Positions 1 to 9,713 of a DNA stretch of 64,000 nt are shown one piece after another (the first letter of the stretch is position 1; each line of letters begins with the position of its first letter). The stretch is from Ardenticatenaceae bacterium. GTDB lineage: Bacteria; Chloroflexota; Anaerolineae; Promineifilales; Promineifilaceae. Position numbers and translations under genes: made by a program. The stretch spans positions 27,082-91,081 of the forward strand of contig WYBM01000041.1 of NCBI GenBank assembly GCA_011525915.1, in the 5' to 3' direction. The notes under the pieces were generated by a model that ran no database searches, was not told where the DNA came from, and saw only the letters and a program-made list of their open reading frames with translations.

Positions 1-1
1 G

Positions 2-160
2 ACGTTTGAAATTACAGAGTTGGGTGAACGGGGAGGAACCTGGTATGGTAAAGAGCGTGGTATCTTCCGGCCACGCTTACAATGGAAAACAGAACTTATC
101 GAAGACAGGGCAGGGGCGGCCGAAAACATGGGGCTGCCTGTGACGGAGGTGCCCACATAA
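2..160 (+). CDS. 3' end of an unidentified CDS (partial)
   Basis: An open frame enters from the left edge and ends with TAA at 158-160, 16 bp before the next gene. It gives 52 residues, with a basic and aromatic stretch (WYGKERGIFRPRLQWK) and an acidic tail ending EVPT. I do not recognise the family from this tail. Its position and strand suggest it is the previous gene of the same glycan operon. Confidence 0.5.
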   Translation, partial: TFEITELGERGGTWYGKERGIFRPRLQWKTELIEDRAGAAENMGLPVTEVPT

Positions 161-176
161 AGATAATGGAGTTTGC

Positions 177-1130
177 ATGATTCCTGATAAGCAATACCTG
201 TTTATTGTTGGGGCGCCGCGCAGCGGCACCACCTGGATGCAGTTGATGTTGGGCGCGCACCCCGCCGTATGTACCACCGTGGAGTTGACGTTGTTTCTTT
301 ACACCAACCGCTGGCTATTTCGGTGGAACAAAGAAGCAGATGATGTCCGTGAGGGGCGCTGGCATATTGGGCTGCCGATGATATGGACGGCCGAGGAGTT
401 CTATGGCTTTCTACGCGACTTTTTAGGGCGTTCTTACAGCCGAGTATTGGCCGAAAATCCGGAAGCTACGCATATCCTGGACAAGCACCCCACCAATGCC
501 GCCTTTGTCGAAGAGATAGATTTGTTGATGCCCAACGCCCGGTTCATTCATATCATCCGTGACGGCCGTGACGTGGCGGCCTCTATGGTAGCAGCCAAAC
601 ACCAGATGGGTTTTGGCACAGGCACCGTGGCTGCTTCGGCCGCCGCCTGGAAAGAGCATGTGATCTGGGGCCAAAATGCACGCCAGTTTGACGGCCGTTA
701 CCTGGAAGTGCGCTACAGAGATATGACTGAAAAGCCGGAACATACCCTCAGAACCACCTTCGATTTTTGTGATTTGCCGGCCACCGATGAGGAAATAGCG
801 GCCATTGTGAAAGAACATGCCTTTGACAGGCTGAAAAAAGAACGTATGTCGCCGGTAGATGACGTGACGCTGCCTAAAAATTTTTACCGCAAAGGCAAGA
901 TCGGCAGCTGGCAGCAAGATTTTACGCCGGTGGAGCGGTATATCTTTAATGAAGTAGCCGGTGATCTGCTGGTGGCGTTGGGCTTCGCCAAAAGGGGATG
1001 GTGGGCTGATTCAGCCCTGCAAAAGTATTGGCTGCCGCTGCAAGCGGCATTTTCCAGTCGACAGCGCCTGCGCCATTCCATCAAAAAAAGCGCTAAGAGA
1101 ATCCTTAAACCGGCGGCTCAAAGCGCCTAG
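177..1130 (+). CDS. Sulfotransferase family protein
   Basis: Predicted PAPS-dependent sulfotransferase of 317 aa, likely sulfating a sugar of the glycan made by this locus. The 5'-phosphosulfate loop is visible at residues 12-20 (GAPRSGTTW), and the 3'-phosphate-binding signature at about 126-136 (HIIRDGRDVAA). A DKHPTN segment at 102-107 resembles the acceptor-side motif of bacterial sulfotransferases. No signal peptide or membrane segment is seen, so it should be cytosolic. The ATG at 177 follows a weak TGGAG. The basic C-terminus (RLRHSIKKSAKRILK) may contact membrane or lipid-linked glycan. The acceptor cannot be read from sequence. Confidence 0.88.
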   Translation: MIPDKQYLFIVGAPRSGTTWMQLMLGAHPAVCTTVELTLFLYTNRWLFRWNKEADDVREGRWHIGLPMIWTAEEFYGFLRDFLGRSYSRVLAENPEATHILDKHPTNAAFVEEIDLLMPNARFIHIIRDGRDVAASMVAAKHQMGFGTGTVAASAAAWKEHVIWGQNARQFDGRYLEVRYRDMTEKPEHTLRTTFDFCDLPATDEEIAAIVKEHAFDRLKKERMSPVDDVTLPKNFYRKGKIGSWQQDFTPVERYIFNEVAGDLLVALGFAKRGWWADSALQKYWLPLQAAFSSRQRLRHSIKKSAKRILKPAAQSA

Positions 1131-1158
1131 AGGTAAGATTCGCCTGAATCGTTCTGTC

Positions 1159-2700
1159 ATGCATGACAAGCGCGTTGTTCCCCAACTTTTGGTGATGGTT
1201 ATCGCCGCAGTGGCGTTCACGGCCGTTTTGTGGACGGCCCGCTGGGGGGTAGGCACGTCACCTGATTCCGTGGCCTATATCAGCACGGCGCGAAACCTGT
1301 GGTCTGGCCTTGCCGCTGCCAGCGACACAGCCCTGATATTCCGGCCCCCCTTTTACCCGTTTCTACTGGCCGCCATGGGTCTGGTTGGCCTGGACCCCCT
1401 GGTCAGCGCACGCTGGCTGAATGCTCTGCTTTTTGCCGGTAATGTGCTGCTGGTGGGGTTGGTTGTCTGGCGCTGCCAGCCGCAAACACCGTGGCTGGCC
1501 CCCCTGGGTGCTTTGCTGGCGCTGTTGGCGCTGCCGCTGCTGGAAATTCATGCCTATGCCTGGACGGAACCGGCTTTTATTTGCCTGGGGTTTGCCGGTT
1601 TATATGGCCTCTCCTTGTTCTTGGTGAATGAGCAGAAGCGGTGGCTGTGGCTCACGGCCGTGTTGTTTGCCCTGGCCTGGTTGACCCGTTACGCGGGCCT
1701 GGCGTTTATAGTAGCCGGTGGGGTGGGGCTGCTTTTGTTTTCCAAGAAAAGGTGGTCCCATCGGGTGGGTGACGCCCTGATTTTAGGTGTCATAGGCTGT
1801 GTGCCGCTGGCCTTGTGGTTGGGGCGCAATCTGGGGCAGGGCAGTTCGGCTACCGGCCGCTCTTTTGTGTTCCACCCGGTGAACCGCACCCATTTCTGGC
1901 AGGCCGTTTTTACCCTGTCAGATTGGCTGCACATACCAGCGGCGGCACCTGGCATGCTGCGGGTGCTGGTGTTGGCCGTTTTAGGCATGACGGCCGTAGC
2001 CATTCTCTTTTTTTCGTTCACCCGCTCCCGTCGTGATACCCCCCATCTGCTTAGGCTCGCTTACGAGCGGCTGCTGCTGCTTTTTTTACCCACCTATCTA
2101 TTGTTTTTGCTCTTTTCTATCTCTTTCCTAGATGCTGCTACGCCTCTGGACGGCCGTATCCTCTCCCCTATTTATGTAGCCAGCCTATTGCTGGGCATGT
2201 GGTTGCTGGCGGAACTGCATCCGTTGATGCGGCGTTGGCGCGTGATGCAAGTGGCCGTCGCCGGCTTGCTGCTGCTGTTTCTGATGGTGGCTTTGGGCAG
2301 AAGTGGGCGCTGGGTGTACACTGCGTATGAACGGGGATTGGGCTTTTCCAGCGCTGCCTGGCAGCAGGCTGAGATCATTACCCACATAAGGGCACTGCCT
2401 CAGGGCACACTTATCTTTTCTAATAGCCCGGACGCGGTATATTTGTTAACAAACCGGCTGGCCCAGCCACTGCCCAGAAAAGTGGAAGCCACCACGCAGA
2501 TGGCCAATGAGCATTATGCTGCTGACCTGGCCGCGATGGGTGACAGACTGCGGTTGGAAGATGGCGTGGTTGTTTATTTTTTACAGGTGGGGCAGCGTGC
2601 GGCCGTGCCTGGCCCCCAAGAATTGGTTCAATCACTTTTGCTGCATCCCGTTGTGGAAACAGCAGAGGGGACTATCTATGCCCTGGAGACAGAACGGTAG
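1159..2700 (+). CDS. GT-C membrane glycosyltransferase (ArnT/PMT, GT39-like)
   Basis: A polytopic membrane protein of about 513 aa with roughly ten or more hydrophobic segments. Near the N-terminus it has SPDSVAYISTARNLWSG, the acidic, luminal-loop type motif of dolichyl/undecaprenyl-phosphate-sugar transferases. Such enzymes move a sugar from a polyprenyl-phosphate donor to an acceptor outside the membrane. I chose the ATG at 1159 because the frame further upstream lies inside the preceding sulfotransferase gene. The gene 6 bp downstream encodes a polyprenyl-phosphate GT2, a natural donor-making partner. Specificity is unknown. Confidence 0.8.
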   Translation: MHDKRVVPQLLVMVIAAVAFTAVLWTARWGVGTSPDSVAYISTARNLWSGLAAASDTALIFRPPFYPFLLAAMGLVGLDPLVSARWLNALLFAGNVLLVGLVVWRCQPQTPWLAPLGALLALLALPLLEIHAYAWTEPAFICLGFAGLYGLSLFLVNEQKRWLWLTAVLFALAWLTRYAGLAFIVAGGVGLLLFSKKRWSHRVGDALILGVIGCVPLALWLGRNLGQGSSATGRSFVFHPVNRTHFWQAVFTLSDWLHIPAAAPGMLRVLVLAVLGMTAVAILFFSFTRSRRDTPHLLRLAYERLLLLFLPTYLLFLLFSISFLDAATPLDGRILSPIYVASLLLGMWLLAELHPLMRRWRVMQVAVAGLLLLFLMVALGRSGRWVYTAYERGLGFSSAAWQQAEIITHIRALPQGTLIFSNSPDAVYLLTNRLAQPLPRKVEATTQMANEHYAADLAAMGDRLRLEDGVVVYFLQVGQRAAVPGPQELVQSLLLHPVVETAEGTIYALETER

Positions 2701-2706
2701 AAAGCT

Positions 2707-3402
2707 ATGAAATTGTCAATTGTCATACCCTGTTACAACGAAATGAAAACGATTGAAGAGATCGTGCAAAAGGTGCTGGCCGTTGATTTGGGTGGCCTGG
2801 GACGTGAACTGGTCATTGTGGATGATGGCTCTAAAGATGGCACAAGAGATTACCTGGATACACTGCGGGAAAAGGCAGGTTTTCGGATTATTTTTCATGA
2901 AAACAACCAGGGCAAAGGGGCGGCCTTGCGTACCGGTTTTGCCCAGGCCACCGGGGACATCATTATTGTGCAAGATGCTGATCTGGAATATGACCCCAAC
3001 GAGTACCCCAAGTTGTTAAAGCCTATTCTGGACGGCAAGGCAGACGTTGTCTATGGCTCCCGGTTTGTGGGTGGTGAGTCACACCGGGTGTTGTACTTCT
3101 GGCACTCTCTGGGCAATAAAGTTCTGACGCTGATGTCCAATATGTTCACCAACCTGAACCTGACGGACATGGAGGTTTGTTACAAGGTTTTTAAGCGTGA
3201 TGTTCTAGAAAAGATCGAGCTAAAGGAACATCGCTTTGGCTTTGAACCGGAATTTACGGCCAAGGTTGCCCGGCAGGGATTTGTAGTTTATGAAGTGGGC
3301 ATTTCTTATTACGGCCGTACCTACGCCGAAGGTAAAAAAATCAACTGGAAAGACGGCTTTCGGGCCATTTATGTCATTTTGAAGTATGGGTTTTTTCGGT
3401 AA
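2707..3402 (+). CDS. Polyprenyl-phosphate glycosyltransferase (DPM1/GtrB-like GT2)
   Basis: A 231-aa GT-A-fold family 2 enzyme. Residues 1-10 ([10 protein letters not shown]), the VDDGSKDGT loop and the QDADLEYDP segment are the nucleotide- and metal-binding elements of dolichyl-phosphate-mannose/glucose synthases. The length fits the short DPM1-like class without C-terminal membrane helices. The likely reaction is transfer of a hexose from an NDP-sugar to polyprenyl phosphate at the cytosolic face. It follows the GT-C gene by 6 bp, so the two probably form a donor/transferase pair. Confidence 0.88.
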   Translation: MKLSIVIPCYNEMKTIEEIVQKVLAVDLGGLGRELVIVDDGSKDGTRDYLDTLREKAGFRIIFHENNQGKGAALRTGFAQATGDIIIVQDADLEYDPNEYPKLLKPILDGKADVVYGSRFVGGESHRVLYFWHSLGNKVLTLMSNMFTNLNLTDMEVCYKVFKRDVLEKIELKEHRFGFEPEFTAKVARQGFVVYEVGISYYGRTYAEGKKINWKDGFRAIYVILKYGFFR

Positions 3403-3405
3403 ACG

Positions 3406-3436
3406 ATGAGAGATTGGCCAACCTCCAATCTCTCAT
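3406..3436. terminator. 12-bp hairpin between two glycosyltransferase genes
   Basis: A perfect inverted repeat pairs 3406-3417 with 3425-3436 around a 7-nt loop. No long T-tract follows, only ATTTTC, so it may be a weak terminator, an RNA-processing signal or a mobile palindrome. It overlaps an apparent ATG at 3406, which argues that the downstream gene starts at 3448 instead. Confidence 0.5.
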
Positions 3437-3447
3437 TTTCTAAAACC

Positions 3448-4593
3448 ATGTCACTTGTTAGCGTTATCATACCAGCTTACAACCAGGGTCACTTCCTGGC
3501 CGAAGCCGTAAACAGCGTTCTGGCCCAAACATACCCGCTGTTTGAAGTCATTGTGGTGGATGACGGCTCTACCGATAACACGGCCGTGGTCGCCCAAAGT
3601 TTTACCGATCCTCGTGTCCGTTACGTTTATAAAAAGAACGGCGGCCTCTCATCGGCGCGCAACGAAGGCCTGCGCCATGCCCAAGGGGACTTTATCTCCT
3701 TCCTGGATTCAGATGATTGTTTCTTGCCTGAAAAGTTAGAAATTTTGCTGGCCACCTTAGAAGAGCAGCCCGCCGTTGGCCTGGTAGCCGGGCAGTCAAT
3801 ACCTGTAGATGAACACGGCCGTCACGTGGGTAAACGGTTTGATACCCCCCTGCCTGAAGACCCGCGCCGCTTACTGCTGGGGAATCCGCTGCACGTGGGC
3901 AGCGTGTTAGTGCGCCGTATGTGGCAGGACAAAGCCGGCTTTTTTGATGAAAGTCTGCGTTCGTATGAGGATTGGGACATGTGGCTGCGCCTGGCACGAG
4001 CCGGCTGCCCGCTGCACTACGTTCCCCAGCCGGTTGCTTTGTACCGGTTTCATACGGCGCAAATGACCCGTGACGGCCGTCAGATGACCACCGCTACCTT
4101 TGCCGTGCTGGACAAACTCTTTGATGACCCCGCCCTACCTGCCGATTGGCAGGCGCTGCGTGATCAGGCATACAGCCAGGCTTATTTGCGTAAAACTGCC
4201 CAGGCTTACCAGGGGCGTGATTATGCCGCCGGGCGGCAAAGCCTGCTGCAAGCAGTTACCCTGGATCCGGCCCTGTTAGCTGGTGATGCCAGCAGGTTGG
4301 CAAACCACTTTTCTGCCTGGGTAGAACTGCCCAAAACCAGCGATAAGTTCGCCTTTTTAGAAGATATTTACCACCATCTGCCGCCAGAACTGCCGGCCTT
4401 GCAGCAGCGACGACGGCCAGATCTGGGCCGGGCGGCTATGCAGATGGCGTATGAATGTTATGCTCAGGGAAACATGGCTCAGGCACGCACGGCCGTGCGC
4501 GCTGCCCTGCGCTACCAACCAGGCCGCATCACCAACCGGGGCACGCTGGCCATTCTACTGCGTACCCATCTGCCCTTTTTACAAACGTCCTGA
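3448..4593 (+). CDS. Family 2 glycosyltransferase with C-terminal helical extension
   Basis: About 381 aa from the ATG at 3448. An in-frame ATG at 3406 lies inside a hairpin and would add a non-homologous leader. The GT-A domain begins at once (SLVSVIIPAYNQGHF), with VVDDGSTDNT and the metal-binding region FLDSDD. An EDWDMWLRLA segment further on is typical of inverting GT2 enzymes. After about residue 235 the protein becomes Ala/Gln-rich and helical, like TPR-type tails that help recruit complexes. It is cytosolic and adds one sugar of unknown type. Confidence 0.85.
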   Translation: MSLVSVIIPAYNQGHFLAEAVNSVLAQTYPLFEVIVVDDGSTDNTAVVAQSFTDPRVRYVYKKNGGLSSARNEGLRHAQGDFISFLDSDDCFLPEKLEILLATLEEQPAVGLVAGQSIPVDEHGRHVGKRFDTPLPEDPRRLLLGNPLHVGSVLVRRMWQDKAGFFDESLRSYEDWDMWLRLARAGCPLHYVPQPVALYRFHTAQMTRDGRQMTTATFAVLDKLFDDPALPADWQALRDQAYSQAYLRKTAQAYQGRDYAAGRQSLLQAVTLDPALLAGDASRLANHFSAWVELPKTSDKFAFLEDIYHHLPPELPALQQRRRPDLGRAAMQMAYECYAQGNMAQARTAVRAALRYQPGRITNRGTLAILLRTHLPFLQTS

Positions 4594-4701
4594 CCCGATC
4601 TACGAATCTTTAGATAGTTTGCAAGTAGGCCAGCGTATAAATGGGTCTGGCGCAGGCCCGTGCCTGGGAACAGGTTCGACCCAACTTCTTGAGGAGTCCT
4701 T

Positions 4702-5442
4702 ATGTCAACCAAGGGAATCTATTTACGTAACCAGGTGACACCTTTTGTTATCCTGTTTATTGAACGGGACGGCAGCACTTATATGATCAGCATGTTAAGT
4801 GACCATCCCGACATTAATGTGGTGTATGAACGTTTTGCCGTCATGCGCGAAGAGGGCAAAAATGCCGCCGATCAGTTGGCGTGGGCCACGGATCATTTTC
4901 ATGCATCGCTGGTCAACCGCTACAAGGCCGTTGGTTTCAAAACCAAGCTCAAAGATGTGCTTGATCCGCAAGGTTTTACTCAATTACTGCATGAAAAGAA
5001 CGTGCATATCATCCATATGCAGCGGCAAAATGTCATTAAAGCGATTGTTTCCAGAGTAAACGCACGGCGTTTGCACAACAAAACGGGTAACTGGAACCTG
5101 TATAATGAATCCGATCGTTTGCCGCCAGCAGTGATTGACCTGGATGATTTTGACCTGATGATGCAGCATCGGGTGGCCCAAGATGGGGAGCTTTCCGCGT
5201 ATGTAAACCAGTTGAAGCTGCCCAAACTCACCGTCTGTTACGAAGATTTATTGCAAGACCGCGATGCTGTGCTGCGGCAAATCTTTGACTTCTTGCACGT
5301 CAGGTGGGTGCCGGTGCAGGCCAAAACCAAGAAGAATACCGGCGACGATTTGCGCCAGGTGATCGAAAATTATGATGCATTGCGGGCCAGGTATGTGGGC
5401 ACGCGGTATGAGGCGATGTTTGACGAAGTGCTGACATCGTAA
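4702..5442 (+). CDS. Sulfotransferase-like protein
   Basis: A 246-aa protein with the layout of small bacterial sulfotransferases. It has an N-terminal FVILFIERDGSTYMISML strand-loop-helix in the PAPS-binding position, a central VHIIHMQRQNVIKAIVSR segment resembling the 3'-phosphate site, and a late CYEDLLQDRDAVLRQIFDFL segment shared by sulfotransferases. The P-loop is degenerate: ERDGST in place of PRSGTT. Function is therefore less sure than for the gene at 177. The ATG has a good GAGG upstream, and a spacer of about 108 bp precedes the gene. Confidence 0.65.
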   Translation: MSTKGIYLRNQVTPFVILFIERDGSTYMISMLSDHPDINVVYERFAVMREEGKNAADQLAWATDHFHASLVNRYKAVGFKTKLKDVLDPQGFTQLLHEKNVHIIHMQRQNVIKAIVSRVNARRLHNKTGNWNLYNESDRLPPAVIDLDDFDLMMQHRVAQDGELSAYVNQLKLPKLTVCYEDLLQDRDAVLRQIFDFLHVRWVPVQAKTKKNTGDDLRQVIENYDALRARYVGTRYEAMFDEVLTS

Positions 5443-5457
5443 GAGGTAGTTGGCAAC

Positions 5458-7338
5458 ATGCCTGGTTTGATTGGTTATGTGGATAACGGCCACGGCCGTG
5501 ATCCCCACACCCTGCTCCCACGTATGGCACGTGCTCTGGAGCCAGAAGAACGGTTTAAGATAGATTGTTACGGTGGTGACGGTGTTGGTTTGGGCCGCGT
5601 TAGTTTGGGCATTCTAAACCCCCAGCCCCAACCCTTATGGAATGAAGACCAGACATTATGCCTGGTCATGGAAGGGGAACTTTACGACACCGCTGACTTA
5701 GAACAAGAACTCATCCGGCGCGGCCACCACTTCACCGTCAACAATGACGCCGAACTGGTGCTGCATTTGTATGAGGAGTACGGTGGTGACTTCCCCTTAA
5801 AGGTAAACGGGCCCTTCGCCGCTGCCATCTGGGATGTGCGGGCCAAAAAGCTGGTTATTGCCAATGACCGGCTGGGGCTGCAACCTACCTATTACGCCTT
5901 TGTCGATGGCAGCCTTATTTTCGGCGCGGGGATGCGGGCGGTGCTGGCAGACACGGCCGTGCCCCGCCTCATAGACCACATCGCCCTGGCTCAGTTCCTC
6001 ACCTATGATCACTGCCTGCATGACCGTACATTTGTAGACGCGGTGCGCCTGCTGCCGCCTGGCTCCCTGCTTACCTGGCAGGCCGGTGACTTCACCATAA
6101 AGCCCACCTGGCGGCCCAGACAGCCGCTGCAGTATGAACTGATAGACGAACATGACTGGATTGATATGACTGCGGCCGCCATGCACACGGCCGTGAAGCG
6201 GCAATCAGGCGCCCGGCAGCCATCTGGTGACCCGCTGCGGCTGGGTATGCTGCTCAGTGGGGGCCTGGATTCCCGTTACCTGCTGGCCTTGCTGCGTGAT
6301 GGCCTGGCGCCCGGTGACTTCCACACCTTTACCTGGGGCATTCCCAACTGCGATGACGCCCGTTTTGCCAAAGAAGTAGCGGCCAAAATGGGCACGACTC
6401 ATCACTTCTATGAACTACGTCCAGATTGGCTGCTGGGCCTGGCGGACGAATGTGTGCGCCGCATTGACGGTATGGGTAACGTGGTTAACCTGCATGCCCG
6501 GGCCACGCTTGATCAGCAAGCGCCTTACGTAGACGTTATTTACAAAGGATTCCTGGGTGATGCCATGGCCGGGTTTGCCCAAATGCACCAGCATTGGGCC
6601 GATTATGATGATGACACGCGCATTCTGGCCCACCTGTCCGTGCACCGGATGCAAGGGGTGCTTACCTTTGAACAGGCAGAACGCGACGAATTGTTTACCC
6701 CTGAGCTGCGCACGGCCGTGGGCCATGCCGTTTGGGATACGTATAAACAGGGCATGGATGATTCTGGCTCTACCCTGCTGGCCGACCAACGCATTTACTT
6801 TGATTACCGGCAGCGGGTGCCCCGGCAAACGCTAAACGGTGTAGAGATGGTGCGGGCACACACGGCCGTGCGCCTGCCCTTTGCCGATAATGACCTGGTA
6901 GACCTTTTCTTGCGCATGCCCCCCGGTTTGCGCTATGAACGGCGCATGATGCGCGATGCGTTCATTAAATCCTATGCCGATCTGGCCAAGATTCCGGTGC
7001 CCAATGATGGTTTGCCCATGATCAACTGTGCCCGTGATGTGCGCATTCGAGCCGAACGCCTGGTGCGCTGGCAGCTGCACAAATCTGGGTTTAAGGGGGT
7101 TTCCTACATGGGTAAACGGCCGTATAAAGATTACGCAAACTGGTTCCGCGGCCCGCTGCGTCCCTGGCTGGAAGAGACACTGCTGGCTAAACGCCACCTG
7201 GAACGTGGCTACTACAACCCTGATGTCGTCCGCCGCCTGGTGCAGGCCCATATGTCTGGCCAGGCAGACCACACCATCAAACTGGGCGCCATGATGTCGA
7301 TTGAACGCTGGCATCGTCAATTTATTGACCATCCGTAA
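5458..7338 (+). CDS. Asparagine-synthetase-like protein with inactive glutaminase domain
   Basis: 626 aa with the two-domain architecture of glutamine-hydrolysing asparagine synthetases. The N-terminal class II amidotransferase domain starts MPGLIGY, whereas active enzymes begin MCGI, so the catalytic Cys2 is replaced by Pro. The C-terminal ATP-pyrophosphatase domain keeps its PP-loop, SGGLDS, near residue 265. The protein should still adenylate a carboxylate but cannot release ammonia from glutamine. It may use free ammonia or another amine, as in beta-lactam-synthetase-type relatives. It sits among GTs, so a uronic acid or acyl carboxylate is a plausible substrate. Confidence 0.82.
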   Translation: MPGLIGYVDNGHGRDPHTLLPRMARALEPEERFKIDCYGGDGVGLGRVSLGILNPQPQPLWNEDQTLCLVMEGELYDTADLEQELIRRGHHFTVNNDAELVLHLYEEYGGDFPLKVNGPFAAAIWDVRAKKLVIANDRLGLQPTYYAFVDGSLIFGAGMRAVLADTAVPRLIDHIALAQFLTYDHCLHDRTFVDAVRLLPPGSLLTWQAGDFTIKPTWRPRQPLQYELIDEHDWIDMTAAAMHTAVKRQSGARQPSGDPLRLGMLLSGGLDSRYLLALLRDGLAPGDFHTFTWGIPNCDDARFAKEVAAKMGTTHHFYELRPDWLLGLADECVRRIDGMGNVVNLHARATLDQQAPYVDVIYKGFLGDAMAGFAQMHQHWADYDDDTRILAHLSVHRMQGVLTFEQAERDELFTPELRTAVGHAVWDTYKQGMDDSGSTLLADQRIYFDYRQRVPRQTLNGVEMVRAHTAVRLPFADNDLVDLFLRMPPGLRYERRMMRDAFIKSYADLAKIPVPNDGLPMINCARDVRIRAERLVRWQLHKSGFKGVSYMGKRPYKDYANWFRGPLRPWLEETLLAKRHLERGYYNPDVVRRLVQAHMSGQADHTIKLGAMMSIERWHRQFIDHP

Positions 7339-7390
7339 TCTATGACCCATATTCCGTAACCAGTGGCAAATTACCAATGACGGAGCAACT

Positions 7391-8398
7391 ATGCAGTTAG
7401 GCGTGGCTATCACGGACACGTGGGACTTCTTTCACGAAATTTATGCGGAATTTCAGGCGCACCACCGTGTCAGCCTGTTTGCCCCGCGCACCTTTCGCCT
7501 GCCTGTCTTTAACACACGGGTGAACCGGGTATTGTTTCAACAGGATTTGGCTGCCTTCCTCAAAGCCAATGACGTGGTCTTTTTTGAATGGTCCAGCGAT
7601 CTACTGGCGGCCGCCACCCAACTGCCCAAAACTTGCGGCATTGTCACCCGGATGCATCGTTTTGAAATGTACCAGTGGGCAGACAAGGTGGATTGGACCA
7701 AGGTAGACCGGCTGATTCTGGTCAGCCATGCCAAGCGGCAAGAATTTCTAGAACGGTTTCCGGCGCATGAGATGATCACGGCCGTGCTCCCTGAAGCCAT
7801 CAACCTGGGCAAATTCCACTTCCAACCAAAACCATTTGGCGGTAACCTGGGCATTTTGTGCCATCTGCGGCCGCGTAAGCGTGTCTATGAGACTATTCTG
7901 GCCTTCGCCGAGCTGTGCCGGGAACGGGATGACCTGCACCTGCATATTGGCGGTGGCGGTGCCGAGGGCTTCCACGAATACCCCATTGCCCTGCACCAAT
8001 TGGTGGCCCGGCTGGGCCTACAGGCCAAAATCACCTTTTATGGCAACGTGACAGACAACGCCGCCTGGTACCAGAACATTGACGTGTTTATCTCCAATGC
8101 CTATTCTGAAGGCTGGCAGGTATCGCTGCTGGAAGCAATGGCTTCCGGCTGTTACTGCTTGGCTCACCAATGGGCCGGCGCTGACGAACTGCTGCCGCCG
8201 GAAAACCTCTATGTCACCGACCGGGAGTTCCAACAGTCGGTGCTGGCTTACACTGCCCTGCCGGAAAGCGAGCGCCAGCAGCGTCTGGTCTGCTTGCGGC
8301 AAATTGTGGAGCAGCACGCTGACATGGCCCAAACCCAGGTGAAAATCCGCCAGATAGTCGAAGCGGTGGCTAACCAAAAGGCAGCAGGAGAAAATTGA
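7391..8398 (+). CDS. Family 4 glycosyltransferase
   Basis: A 335-aa GT-B-fold enzyme. The C-terminal half carries the GT4 features: a GNLGILCHLRPRKRV opening of the second Rossmann domain, a region like FYGNVTDN, and the donor-binding stretch SEGWQVSLLEAMASGCYCLA. That stretch contains the E-x7-E-like pair of retaining transferases. The N-terminal acceptor domain is short. No membrane helix is seen. The start has GAGCAACT before ATG, a modest ribosome site. The sugar and acceptor are unknown. Confidence 0.85.
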   Translation: MQLGVAITDTWDFFHEIYAEFQAHHRVSLFAPRTFRLPVFNTRVNRVLFQQDLAAFLKANDVVFFEWSSDLLAAATQLPKTCGIVTRMHRFEMYQWADKVDWTKVDRLILVSHAKRQEFLERFPAHEMITAVLPEAINLGKFHFQPKPFGGNLGILCHLRPRKRVYETILAFAELCRERDDLHLHIGGGGAEGFHEYPIALHQLVARLGLQAKITFYGNVTDNAAWYQNIDVFISNAYSEGWQVSLLEAMASGCYCLAHQWAGADELLPPENLYVTDREFQQSVLAYTALPESERQQRLVCLRQIVEQHADMAQTQVKIRQIVEAVANQKAAGEN

Positions 8399-8438
8399 TG
8401 AAGAGGGATGACCCACAAAGCGTGATTTATTACAAAGC

Positions 8439-9713
8439 ATGAAGATCGGCTATTTATTGCAACAACATGTAGACATTCGCACGCCGCCCTTTAATGGCCC
8501 GGCCAACCATGTGCGTGACGTGGTGACCCAACTGCAAGCGCTGGGGCACGACGTGCGGGTGCTGGTAAATATCAACGGCCGTTACTTCCGCACCGACGAC
8601 CTGTATTCCTTTCAGCCCGTTACCGTTCCCTGGCTGGACAAAGGTCCACTGCGCTGGTTGGAAAAAGCAGTGCGCCGCACCCAATATGAGCTGAAATTAC
8701 CTTACGCTGCCCTTTTTGAAAGCATACGTTTTGGTGCCGCCAGCCGCCGCACTTTCCAGGGTTTTGATCTGCTTTTTGAGCGTATGAGTTGGGCCAGCTA
8801 TGGCGGCGCTTTAGCCGCCCGCTGGCTGCACGTTCCCCTGGTGCTGGAAAACAACGGGGATCCCCTGGCTGACCTGGAAGCCAAAGGCATTGCCCCGCAG
8901 GGTCTGCAGCGCAAACTTTCGCTGGCCGTCACCAGATGGGGGGTGCGGCAGGCTGCCCACGTGGTGGTCAGCGGTGACGGCTGGCGGCGGGCGTTCATCA
9001 GGCGCTGGGGTACGGCCGTACCCACCACTACCATAGAAAACGGCACGGTGTTGGTGGGGATGTTGGCGCGGCAGCAGCTGCGTGCCTTTCGTGATGAACC
9101 GGCACGGGTGGAGCCCGTGTTGGTTTACCTGGGTGGTTTTTACCCCTGGCAGGGGGTGCCCGTGCTGCTGCGCGCTTTTGCCAGGGCTCGGGAACAGGGC
9201 GTCCGGGCCCGGCTGCTGCTCATTGGCGCCGGTGATGGTCTGGCAGAAGCACAGCGGCTGGCCGCGGAACTGGCCCTGGAAGAGGTTGTTTCATTTACCG
9301 GGCGGCTGATGCCTGCCGCCTATGCCCCTTTGCTGGCCGATGCCGACGTGGGGCTGGCCCCTTACTGCGGCTGGCCAGAGTTTTCCGGGCTAAAGACCTT
9401 TGATTACAAGGCGGCCGGGCTGCCTACCATTTCCAGCGGGGAAGAAGGGATGCCAGCGACACTGGCCCACGGCCGTACGGCCCTTATCGTCCCCCCGTGT
9501 GATGAAGCGGCACTGACGGCCGCCATGGCCCACCTGGCGGCCAACGCCGGGCTGCGGCGGCAGATGGGGCAGGCCGCCCGTCTGGAAGCGGAAACAGAGC
9601 ATACCTGGGCGCATACTGCCCAGCGGCTGGCGCACCTTTTTCAGCAGACGGTGGCCGCCTGGCCACAAACTGACACGGCCCCCAACCCTACCGTGGGGGT
9701 GACAATCAAATGA
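8439..9713 (+). CDS. Family 4 glycosyltransferase
   Basis: 424 aa. The N-terminal Rossmann domain reads MKIGYLLQQHVDIRTPPFNGPANHVRDV, with the glycine-containing acceptor loop near residues 18-25. The C-terminal domain starts at about 220 (VLVYLGGFYPWQGVPVLLRAF). The donor site region around GLAPYCGWPEFSGLKTFDYKAAGLPTI has the shape of the GT4 E-x7-E motif with substitutions. The last four bases overlap the next start (ATGA), so translation is probably coupled to the following GT2. Confidence 0.85.
   Translation: MKIGYLLQQHVDIRTPPFNGPANHVRDVVTQLQALGHDVRVLVNINGRYFRTDDLYSFQPVTVPWLDKGPLRWLEKAVRRTQYELKLPYAALFESIRFGAASRRTFQGFDLLFERMSWASYGGALAARWLHVPLVLENNGDPLADLEAKGIAPQGLQRKLSLAVTRWGVRQAAHVVVSGDGWRRAFIRRWGTAVPTTTIENGTVLVGMLARQQLRAFRDEPARVEPVLVYLGGFYPWQGVPVLLRAFARAREQGVRARLLLIGAGDGLAEAQRLAAELALEEVVSFTGRLMPAAYAPLLADADVGLAPYCGWPEFSGLKTFDYKAAGLPTISSGEEGMPATLAHGRTALIVPPCDEAALTAAMAHLAANAGLRRQMGQAARLEAETEHTWAHTAQRLAHLFQQTVAAWPQTDTAPNPTVGVTIK

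Noticed and set aside
961..1158. Upstream start for the GT-C gene
   Set aside because: It lies within the sulfotransferase gene and gives a basic leader unlike the family.
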